Part shown: in pieces, positions 17,243 through 24,556 of the stretch
Position numbering within the stretch: position 1 is the stretch's first letter
Layout: each line of letters starts with the position of its first letter
Assembly: GCA_024699235.1 (NCBI GenBank)
Contig: JAILPY010000161.1
Coordinates: forward strand, 1 to 55,401
DNA length: 55,401 nt
DNA from: Treponema sp.
Lineage (GTDB): Bacteria; Spirochaetota; Spirochaetia; Treponematales; Treponemataceae
Reading direction: 5' to 3'
Translations under genes and position numbers: made by a program
The notes under the pieces: model-generated
What the model saw: the letters and a program-made list of their open reading frames with translations, nothing else
Told to the model about the DNA's origin: nothing
Database searches by the model: none

Positions 17243-18106
17243 TTATTCCATATTCTCAATTGATATAGGAGGATCTGCAGCTTCAGTCTTATGAGGATAA
17301 AGGACACCAATGAGCGTATAATAATAAATAGTAATAGCCATAAATAATATTGTAAGAGCTCTGTATTGAGCCATTATTCCAACAATTCCCAGGAATGTTA
17401 TTAACAGTTGCAAAGAACCGCTGGAATTTGCACCGGCTGAAAATATAAAAAGAAAAACTTGAATCAATATTACCTGAATTAAAGGCTTTTTACAGGCATA
17501 TAAAATGAAACCTATGAAATGAAAAAAGCGGCCTTTCATAAGCAAGAAACTATCTTTAAATGCCTGCAAAACTTTGATTTTATCATCCCTATATAAAATA
17601 AGACGGACAAACGAAAAAGGAATTGAAATAATCATAGTAAGAAACAAAACAATAAGAGCTGCAATAGATAGCAAAGTATGAGAATTTATATTTTCAAGAA
17701 TCTTTGAAAAATAGTCTGCACAAAAGAAATACACAATTGAAAGCAATATAATTACACCTACATATATTAACGTAAAAAAAAGAGCCGATTTAAAAATACG
17801 CTTTTGATTCTTCCTAAAACCAATAAATAAAAACCCTATAGTAACGTATTTTTTTTCTATAAAGCGAGCCATTATTACATAAAGACCAAACAACAAGATT
17901 TCAGAACAAAGATTCATTCCAATAAGCAATCCGAGTGTAAGAAATACTGTAAATAAAGAATTTACAGTTATAGGAGCCATAGCAATTCCCATCATAAAAA
18001 ACTGCAATACAAAATATAAAAATACTGCAAACATTGCTTTCCTGGCATTAAGACGGATAGACTGATTTAAAATTACGTGCATGAATTTGTAGTCTGGTTT
18101 TGTCAT
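17243..18106 (-). CDS. Uncharacterised multi-pass membrane protein
   Basis: A 287-residue integral membrane protein with about six hydrophobic segments (for example around 22-45, 55-80, 110-130, 145-170, 210-235 and 245-268) and a short acidic cytoplasmic tail. The layout resembles DUF975-type or glycerophosphoryl-diester-associated membrane domains, but no family is recognised with confidence. ATGA coupling to parC (4-base overlap) makes it an obligatory part of the topoisomerase transcript, which does not by itself indicate a related function. Confidence 0.6.
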   Translation of the reverse strand: MTKPDYKFMHVILNQSIRLNARKAMFAVFLYFVLQFFMMGIAMAPITVNSLFTVFLTLGLLIGMNLCSEILLFGLYVIMARFIEKKYVTIGFLFIGFRKNQKRIFKSALFFTLIYVGVIILLSIVYFFCADYFSKILENINSHTLLSIAALIVLFLTMIISIPFSFVRLILYRDDKIKVLQAFKDSFLLMKGRFFHFIGFILYACKKPLIQVILIQVFLFIFSAGANSSGSLQLLITFLGIVGIMAQYRALTILFMAITIYYYTLIGVLYPHKTEAADPPISIENME

Positions 18107-20043
18107 ATATTCAATAGTTTTTGCTGCTTATCAGCATCCTCCACTTTTATTTCTAAGACTTCCCTTGCAGAAAGTTTTACGCCATTTGCCTTCAAACCTT
18201 TTTCCTCATAATTTTTTGATTCAAATTCTTCTTTTATGATTTTAATACGAGGTTTCTTTTCATACTTTAATGTAAAAGAAAAAGACTGTCTTGTATCTAC
18301 ATGAAGGATTTCCATGCCATCTGGAGCAATCATATAATCCCTATTCATTATCCAGCCAGAAACTCGGAATTTCTTTATATAACAGAACTTCGTTTTCGGG
18401 TCTCTATAAATAACTGTAAATACAGTTGCCGAAATTAATTCTTTTTCTGCATAATTACAATACCACAGGCCTGTATCAACAAAAAGTTTTTCAGGTACAT
18501 CACAAACAGTATATATGCCGCTATGCCGTATAAAGAAAATTCTGTCGAATGGCGTAACTTTAAGAATCTCAGAACCTCCATTAACGCCAGTTCCAAGATA
18601 CCCTTTGCTATCATATCGCAATGAAGTGTCACGCTTTACAACTTGCTTGACATCGACCGCTGAAAATTTTGCAATCTTTGTATGACGAACCAGTTCCTCG
18701 GGTGAAAACTTATTAAGCATATCAGAAAGATAGGCTATGGCACAATCAGTAAGATGCTTTAACTTCTTATTTATTTCTTTAAGCTGTTTATTGATAGCAG
18801 AAACCTGTTCTTTATTTTTATTTATATCAAATAAAGAAATTCTACGAATTGGAATTTTCAACAGTCTATCAACGTCTTCATCTGAAATTTCACGGATAAG
18901 TTCTGCCTTAAATGGTACAAAACCTTTTTTTACAGCTTTGTTTACATCTTCAGCAGTCTTCATCAATTCTATTTTCTTATAAATTCTTTCTTCGATAAAT
19001 ATACGTTCCAGGGTCCTAAGATGAAGATCTTCTGTAAGTCTAAGTTTTTCAAATTCAAGTTCATCTTTTATAATTCCAGTTAGTTTTTTTGCATAATACT
19101 TTATAATCTCAGTTGCTGTCATTGCTACTGGCATATTGTCTTTTATGACAAGCATCTGACAGGAAATTGATTTTTCACAGTCTGTATATGCATATAAAGC
19201 TTTTTCTACTTCAGAAGCATAAACTCCTCTTGGAAGTTTTATTTCAATATGACAATGATCTGTTGTAAAATCATTTATTGAACTTATTTTTAACTTTCCT
19301 GATTTAAATGCATCGTCAATAGAATTCTTAAGTTCCCTTGCATTGGTATCTACAGGCAATTCTGTGATTATAATTTTCTTTTCATCACTTAAATCAAGTT
19401 TCGCACGCGATACAATCTTACCATTTCCATCATTATAATTACTGACATCTATTAATCCGCCTGTAGTAACATCAGGATAAATCTGAAAAGATTCTCCTTT
19501 CAAAGCCTTGATTTCAGCTTCCAGAACTTCCTTTAAATTATAAGGAAGAATCTTAGTACTCATTCCTACGGCAATTCCCTCTGCTCCAATTATAAGAACA
19601 ACAGGTATTTTTGCCCTATAAACTTCGGGTTCTGTACTGCGTCCGTCATAATTAGGAATGTAATGAGTAACTTCTGGATTAGTTACAAGAAAATCTTTTG
19701 CAACAGGACGTACACGGCATTCTATATAACGTGAAGCAGACGCTTCATCGCCGGTAAACATATTACCAAAGTTTCCCTGTCTTTCTATAAAGATTCCTTT
19801 ATTTGCAAGGACAACAAGAGCTGCTCCTATAGAAGCATCTCCATGAGGATGGTATTTCATGCATTCACCGACTACATTTGCAACTTTTTGAAAACGCCCA
19901 TCATCCATTTTAAACAGTGTATGCATAATCCTTCGCTGAACAGGCTTGAGACCATCCTCAAGATCGGGAATTGCCCTATCCCTAATAACATAACTTGCAT
20001 ATTCTATAAAATTTTTATCAAATAAATTTTTAACAAATGCCAT
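18103..20043 (-). CDS. parC: DNA topoisomerase IV subunit A
   Basis: A 646-residue breakage-reunion subunit that cuts and rejoins DNA to decatenate chromosomes. The catalytic Tyr106 is in ASASRYIECRV, the winged-helix region is HPHGDAS, and a short C-terminal domain follows; it is shorter than typical GyrA (over 800), which supports ParC. At the positions of E. coli GyrA Ser83 and Asp87, which anchor the quinolone water-metal bridge, it has Ala70 and Ala74. Shine-Dalgarno TAGGA. It follows parE by 40 bases and overlaps the next gene. Confidence 0.88.
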   Translation of the reverse strand: MAFVKNLFDKNFIEYASYVIRDRAIPDLEDGLKPVQRRIMHTLFKMDDGRFQKVANVVGECMKYHPHGDASIGAALVVLANKGIFIERQGNFGNMFTGDEASASRYIECRVRPVAKDFLVTNPEVTHYIPNYDGRSTEPEVYRAKIPVVLIIGAEGIAVGMSTKILPYNLKEVLEAEIKALKGESFQIYPDVTTGGLIDVSNYNDGNGKIVSRAKLDLSDEKKIIITELPVDTNARELKNSIDDAFKSGKLKISSINDFTTDHCHIEIKLPRGVYASEVEKALYAYTDCEKSISCQMLVIKDNMPVAMTATEIIKYYAKKLTGIIKDELEFEKLRLTEDLHLRTLERIFIEERIYKKIELMKTAEDVNKAVKKGFVPFKAELIREISDEDVDRLLKIPIRRISLFDINKNKEQVSAINKQLKEINKKLKHLTDCAIAYLSDMLNKFSPEELVRHTKIAKFSAVDVKQVVKRDTSLRYDSKGYLGTGVNGGSEILKVTPFDRIFFIRHSGIYTVCDVPEKLFVDTGLWYCNYAEKELISATVFTVIYRDPKTKFCYIKKFRVSGWIMNRDYMIAPDGMEILHVDTRQSFSFTLKYEKKPRIKIIKEEFESKNYEEKGLKANGVKLSAREVLEIKVEDADKQQKLLNI

Positions 20044-20083
20044 TCTTTTTCCTAAGATATATAACTAAAAACTTGAATTAAGA

Positions 20084-22021
20084 CTATGCATCTATATCTG
20101 CATTTGAAAGCAAATGCTTTTCAATAAACTGTCTGCGCTCAGGGGTATTCTTACCCATATAAAAGGCCAAAAGCTGAGGTATAACCTTCAACTGACTTAT
20201 TTCAACAGGAGTTAAATGCATGGTTTCTGGTGCAATAAACTGCTTGAACTCGCTAGGATTAATTTCGCCTAATCCTTTAAAACGAGAGGTCTCAGCGCTT
20301 GCTCCAAGTTTTTTTATTGCTTTATCCCGTTCATCTTCACTATAGCAATAAATATTTTCCTTTTTATTTCTTACCCTAAATAAAGGAGTTTCGAGGATAT
20401 AAATGCGCCCACTCGTAACAAGTTCTTCAAAATATCCTAGGAAGAATGTCATGACAAGATTACGGATATGGAATCCATCATTATCAGCATCTGTAGCAAT
20501 TACTATCTTAGAATATTTCAGATTCTCTACATCAGTTTCAATGCCTAATGCCATCATAAGTTGATACAATTCATCATTTTTGTAAATTTCAGCCTGTTTT
20601 TTTCCATACATATTTTCAGGTTTTCCTCGCAATGAAAATATTGCCTGAAAGTCGGCATTTCTAGAATGAGTCATTGTACCAGAAGCAGAATTACCCTCTG
20701 TAATGAAAATCATTGAATTTTCACCTTTAATGCCATCTTGAACATGATAGCGACAATCTTTTAGCTTAGGAATCTGAATGCAAATCTTTTTAGCAGCTTC
20801 CTTTGCCTTTGTTTTTACGGCACTCAGTTCTGTACGAAGTTTTTCATTTGTCTGTATTTTTTCCTGTATTTTCTTAGCTGCATCTGCATTCCTAAGAAGC
20901 CAATCATTTAAACCTGATTGCGTTTCTGTAACAATCCACTGACGAATATCAGTATTACCCAATTTATTTTTTGTTTGACTTTCAAATACAGGATCTTTTA
21001 CTTTTACAAGAATTGCAGCGGCAATACCATCCCTTATATCTTCACTTTTATATGAAGTATTATAAAAGTCATTTATTCCTTTTACAAAACCTTCTTTAAA
21101 AGCAGACAGGTGAGTTCCACCATCAGCAGTATACTGTCCATTTACAAAAGAGAAATAATTTTCACCGTAGGAATTGGTATGTGTAAAAGCAAATTTCAAA
21201 TGATCACCTTGATAACTGCCTATAGAATAAAGAGCTGTATCTTCAATTTCTTTGTTAAGCAAATCAAGCAAACCATTTTCACTATGAAAATCCTCTCCAT
21301 TTAATCTTATTGTCAGACCTGAATTTAAATAGGCATAATTCCACATACGACGTTCAACAAATTCCATGTTAAACATATATTTTCCAAATATTTCTTCATC
21401 TGGAACAAACTCAAAATAAGTTCCATCCGGCTGCTTCTTTTTTAAAGTTCCTGTATGTTTCTTTTTAATTACACCTTTTTCAAAAATAGCTTCTGTTGCT
21501 TTACCGTCACGAGAAGAAACAACTCTAAAATAAGAAGACAAGGCATTAACAGCCTTAGTACCTACCCCATTCATTCCTACTGAAAATTGAAAAACGTCAT
21601 CATTGTATTTTGCACCAGTATTAATTTCACTAACGCATTCAACAACTTTTCCTAAAGGAATGCCTCTTCCATAATCTCGAACCTTTACAGTATTATTTTC
21701 TACTTCAACATCTATACGAGTTCCGAATCCCATGATAAATTCATCAACTGCATTATCTATAACTTCTTTTAAAAGAATGTATATTCCATCATTTTGATTA
21801 GAACCATCCCCTAACCTACCAATATACATTCCTGAACGCAGACGAATATGTTCAAGGGCATCAAGATGCTTTATCTGAGATTCATCATAAACAGTTTTTT
21901 TAGAAGACGTTAATTTTTTTTCAGATTGCTTTTTAGGTTTTATCTGAGTAGATTTTGATATTGTTTTCTTTGTATTATCAGATTTAGTTACAATTTGCTT
22001 TTTTTTAATACTTCCACCCAT
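20084..22021 (-). CDS. parE: DNA topoisomerase IV subunit B
   Basis: A 645-residue ATPase subunit. A Lys/Ser/Thr-rich tail of about 45 residues precedes the GHKL domain (EVIDNAVDEF, DYGRGIP, GMNGVGTKAVNAL), then the transducer and Toprim domains with EGNSASG and DADNDG. The usual Toprim box is EGDSA; the Asp to Asn change is the one known as GyrB D426N in quinolone-resistant E. coli. Pairing with parC directly downstream supports topoisomerase IV rather than gyrase. The ATG lies 6 bases from a TATAAT box and has no Shine-Dalgarno, so a leaderless mRNA is predicted. Confidence 0.88.
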   Translation of the reverse strand: MGGSIKKKQIVTKSDNTKKTISKSTQIKPKKQSEKKLTSSKKTVYDESQIKHLDALEHIRLRSGMYIGRLGDGSNQNDGIYILLKEVIDNAVDEFIMGFGTRIDVEVENNTVKVRDYGRGIPLGKVVECVSEINTGAKYNDDVFQFSVGMNGVGTKAVNALSSYFRVVSSRDGKATEAIFEKGVIKKKHTGTLKKKQPDGTYFEFVPDEEIFGKYMFNMEFVERRMWNYAYLNSGLTIRLNGEDFHSENGLLDLLNKEIEDTALYSIGSYQGDHLKFAFTHTNSYGENYFSFVNGQYTADGGTHLSAFKEGFVKGINDFYNTSYKSEDIRDGIAAAILVKVKDPVFESQTKNKLGNTDIRQWIVTETQSGLNDWLLRNADAAKKIQEKIQTNEKLRTELSAVKTKAKEAAKKICIQIPKLKDCRYHVQDGIKGENSMIFITEGNSASGTMTHSRNADFQAIFSLRGKPENMYGKKQAEIYKNDELYQLMMALGIETDVENLKYSKIVIATDADNDGFHIRNLVMTFFLGYFEELVTSGRIYILETPLFRVRNKKENIYCYSEDERDKAIKKLGASAETSRFKGLGEINPSEFKQFIAPETMHLTPVEISQLKVIPQLLAFYMGKNTPERRQFIEKHLLSNADIDA

Positions 22022-22027
22022 ATTTCT

Positions 22028-22056
22028 ATTATACAGGTTATTAAGTATTTAGTCTA
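22028..22056 (-). promoter_or_regulatory. Promoter of parE operon, leaderless
   Basis: On the minus strand TAGACT (22051-22056), a 17-base spacer and a perfect TATAAT (22028-22033), 6 bases before the ATG of parE. The expected transcription start coincides with the A of ATG. Confidence 0.65.
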
Positions 22057-22064
22057 TAAAGGAA

Positions 22065-22138
22065 TGCGCGACTTTGGAATCGAACCAAAGACCCCAAGCG
22101 TGTCATGCTTGTACTCTAACCAACTGAGCTAGTCGCGC
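22065..22138 (-). tRNA. tRNA-Val (anticodon GAC)
   Basis: A 74-base cloverleaf on the minus strand: 7-bp acceptor GCGCGAC/GTCGCGC, D arm GCTC/GAGT, 5-bp anticodon stem CAAGC/GCTTG with loop ATGACAC (anticodon GAC), 5-base variable loop, T arm TTTGG-TTCGATT-CCAAA and discriminator A. CCA is not encoded (TTCC follows). Positions 32 and 38 are A and C, an unusual pair. It sits between the che operon and parE. Confidence 0.93.
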
Positions 22139-22140
22139 TA

Positions 22141-22184
22141 AAAAAGAATAAATCCCAGTAAACAGGATTATACTATTTACTGGG
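22141..22184 (-). terminator. Terminator of the che operon
   Basis: On the minus strand, 9 bases after the cheY stop, CCCAGTAAATAG and CTGTTTACTGGG form a 12-bp stem (one G-U) with a 7-base loop, followed by a T-rich run. The loop contains the -10 box of the tRNA promoter. Confidence 0.7.
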
Positions 22185-22195
22185 AATCTTGTCTA
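22167..22195 (-). promoter_or_regulatory. Promoter of tRNA-Val
   Basis: TAGACA (22190-22195), a 17-base spacer and a perfect TATAAT (22167-22172) on the minus strand. The start would be about 22 bases before the tRNA. The -35 overlaps the TAG stop codon of cheY, and the -10 lies in the loop of the che terminator. Confidence 0.7.
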
Positions 22196-22627
22196 CTTTA
22201 AAGCAGCACTAATTCTTTCGAGAACCTTCTTTCTGTCCAAAGGTTTTACGATATAGTTCTTAGCACCAGCAAGAAGAGATTTCTTTACAAGTTCTTCCTT
22301 TCCCAATGCACTAACCATAACAACCTTTGCATTCTTATCAAATGCAACTATCTGCTCAAGAGCAGAAATACCATCCAAACGAGGCATAGTAATATCCATT
22401 GTTACTAAGTCAATATTAGGACACAATTCCTTATACTTATCAACGCCTTCTTTTCCGTCCTGAGCTGTTGCTACAATCTCATAACCATCACTTGACAGAA
22501 TTTGCGTCAACTGCTTTGCAACGAATACAGAATCATCTACAACAAGTACGCGATATTTTGATCCATCTTCCTTTAAGCCTTCTGGTGGACGATCATTAAC
22601 TGTAGGAAAATCATCTTTCGTCTTCAT
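22193..22627 (-). CDS. cheY: Chemotaxis response regulator CheY
   Basis: A 144-residue single-domain receiver: VLVVDDS acidic pocket, phospho-acceptor Asp in VTMDITMPRLDG, Ser in MVSALG and Lys in IVKPLD. About 20 extra N-terminal residues precede the fold. Phosphorylated by CheA, it should bind the flagellar motor switch. It is the last gene of the cheA / cheW-cheR / cheX / cheY operon; AAGGAG precedes the start 15 bases after cheX. Confidence 0.93.
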   Translation of the reverse strand: MKTKDDFPTVNDRPPEGLKEDGSKYRVLVVDDSVFVAKQLTQILSSDGYEIVATAQDGKEGVDKYKELCPNIDLVTMDITMPRLDGISALEQIVAFDKNAKVVMVSALGKEELVKKSLLAGAKNYIVKPLDRKKVLERISAALK

Positions 22628-22642
22628 ATTGTAACTCCTTTA

Positions 22643-23125
22643 TTATACACGTTCGCGAATAGCGACGTTGACCTCAATTTTACCATATTCTGTAATAAGA
22701 GGAACAATCAGTGCCTCTACATTCTCATTTGTTCTACCGAGAGCAGCTATTTCCATTTTTTCACCTGCAAACAAGGTTGGAGGCGTCAAGTCAAATTTAA
22801 AACCCAACTCATGGAGTTTTGTTACAGCCTGGGCTGTAATAATATTTGCCAACTCACTTATAGTTGCCTTAGCCAAATCATCGAAATCAGGCAACTTCTC
22901 ACCATTCATAACAGAAGCAATATTCAATGCAGTTTCATATGTCATGTCAAAAAGAACACGACCTTCAACATCTCCGGCTAGTCCGACAAGTGCTGCAACT
23001 CCCATTACAGGCATCGCCGTCGATTTGAGATAAAGATCTCCTCTTTTTACATCGGCACCACCTAAAACTTCCTGCAATACACGATATGAAGTTTCTACAA
23101 ATGGGTTAATGTATTCGACTCTCAT
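22643..23125 (-). CDS. cheX: CheY-P phosphatase CheX
   Basis: A 160-residue CheX/CheC-family protein with the catalytic E-x-x-N helix motif (SELANIITAQA). CheX dephosphorylates CheY-P and replaces CheZ in spirochetes. It begins MRVEYINPFVETS, the usual CheX N-terminus. The Shine-Dalgarno is AGGGGGAAA. It lies in the canonical spirochete order between the CheW fusion and CheY. Confidence 0.92.
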   Translation of the reverse strand: MRVEYINPFVETSYRVLQEVLGGADVKRGDLYLKSTAMPVMGVAALVGLAGDVEGRVLFDMTYETALNIASVMNGEKLPDFDDLAKATISELANIITAQAVTKLHELGFKFDLTPPTLFAGEKMEIAALGRTNENVEALIVPLITEYGKIEVNVAIRERV

Positions 23126-23164
23126 TATTTCCCCCTGGAAAGTTTCTATTACTTAAAGATACCA

Positions 23165-24553
23165 TTATTTTGAATAAACCGCAACATTTCCAACCGATTT
23201 TTTCTTGAAACCTGCTGCAGTTATATCTTCATTATCACCAACGATAACGACACCATTTCCTTTCATCTGATCCTTAAACTCAGTCAACATAGTCTTCTGA
23301 GAATTCTCAGGTAAAAATGATATAATATCCCTAGCAAAAATGATATCAATATCAGAAAGATTACTTGTATTAACACAATCATGATATTCAAACATAACAG
23401 TATCTTTTATTTCCTTATTAAACGTATAATCTCCAGATACAGTACGTGAAAGGTAAGGTTGATACCAATCACGACTTGCCTCTTCTGAAAGAGTCAACAA
23501 AGGTGCATTAGATACATTCAATAAATCTATATCATGTGCATATATACGAATATTAGCATTAGGATATTTCTTTTTCAAAATGCAAGCTAATGAATATGAT
23601 TCATAACCTTTATTACAACCAGCATTCCAAACAATAATATTCTTTGCATTATTATCAGGCAAGGCATTCAAAATCTCATTTGAATACGCTTCAGTCCACC
23701 AAGTACAATTACAACGAGAATAAAAAGGTTTCAGAAATGCTTCTGCATCGGAATCATTTTGAATCTGCGTATTTTCAGACCCCCTCTGCTTTTTCCATTC
23801 CAAATACCTTTTATTTACCCAATCTTTCGTTATTGCATTTACAGTAAATTTCTTCTGATTCAAAAGAGATTCTGTAATAAACTTCAAATCTTCATCTGTA
23901 ACATTGTCTTCAAGATCAGACACAGCTGACGATTCTGAAATTTCAGCGTTAGCTTCTGCTGCAAGAGACTTTCTTCGTTCCATCTGAACCTTTGCAGTTT
24001 CTGCAAGCTTCTGCTCTTCTTCTGGAGTTCTTATACCAAAAATTGTATCTATGTCAAGAAGAATGTACAAATGCTTTGCCGCTTCAGCAACTCCATAAAT
24101 ATATTTAATGTTTATATCACCAAAAAGAGGATGCGGCGGCTGAATCGTACTCTGCTGAATGCCAACAACATTATCAATTGCATCAACAACAACGCCAAAC
24201 ATCTGTTCTCCAACCGTAACAACAAGCATATTCTCCATCTTGTTATCATCATGAGGAGGCACTTCAATATTAAAAAAGAGTCGGAGATCGATAATAGGAA
24301 TAATCTCACCACGAAGGTTATAGACACCTAATACAAAAGGCAGACTATTTGGTACATAAGTAAAATTACCAGCCTTTACAATTTCCTTAACCTTTCTAAT
24401 ATCTATTGCGTAATCTTTTCCTGCAAGAGAAAAAGTTACCATTCTATAATCAATAATACTGTTTCGCGCCTTTTCCTCAGCATTCAGAGACACCTTACTG
24501 ACATCTTCTGTAGTACTTGCAAAAGCACTCAATTTTTCCTGTATTGTTGCCAT
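23165..24553 (-). CDS. cheW: CheW-CheR-like fusion adaptor
   Basis: A 462-residue fusion. Residues about 35-175 are a CheW domain (MVTFSLAGKDYAIDI, VLGVYNLRGEIIPIIDLR) that links CheA to receptors. Residues about 225-462 resemble the CheR methyltransferase, but its SAM-binding loop reads WNAGCNKGYESYS instead of the usual W-A-G-C-S-T-G-E-E-P-Y-S, and CRN-L-IYF is replaced by ARDIISFL, so methyltransferase activity is doubtful. This fusion is known from Treponema denticola, where it builds atypical receptor arrays. It starts 3 bases after cheA with AGAAGAGGG upstream. Confidence 0.9.
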   Translation of the reverse strand: MATIQEKLSAFASTTEDVSKVSLNAEEKARNSIIDYRMVTFSLAGKDYAIDIRKVKEIVKAGNFTYVPNSLPFVLGVYNLRGEIIPIIDLRLFFNIEVPPHDDNKMENMLVVTVGEQMFGVVVDAIDNVVGIQQSTIQPPHPLFGDINIKYIYGVAEAAKHLYILLDIDTIFGIRTPEEEQKLAETAKVQMERRKSLAAEANAEISESSAVSDLEDNVTDEDLKFITESLLNQKKFTVNAITKDWVNKRYLEWKKQRGSENTQIQNDSDAEAFLKPFYSRCNCTWWTEAYSNEILNALPDNNAKNIIVWNAGCNKGYESYSLACILKKKYPNANIRIYAHDIDLLNVSNAPLLTLSEEASRDWYQPYLSRTVSGDYTFNKEIKDTVMFEYHDCVNTSNLSDIDIIFARDIISFLPENSQKTMLTEFKDQMKGNGVVIVGDNEDITAAGFKKKSVGNVAVYSK

Positions 24554-24556
24554 GGA

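Noticed and set aside
18103..22021. Reading the pair as DNA gyrase (gyrA/gyrB)
   Set aside because: The A subunit is much shorter than GyrA, and B and A are adjacent in the parE-parC order. Gyrase assignment cannot be fully excluded without the rest of the genome.
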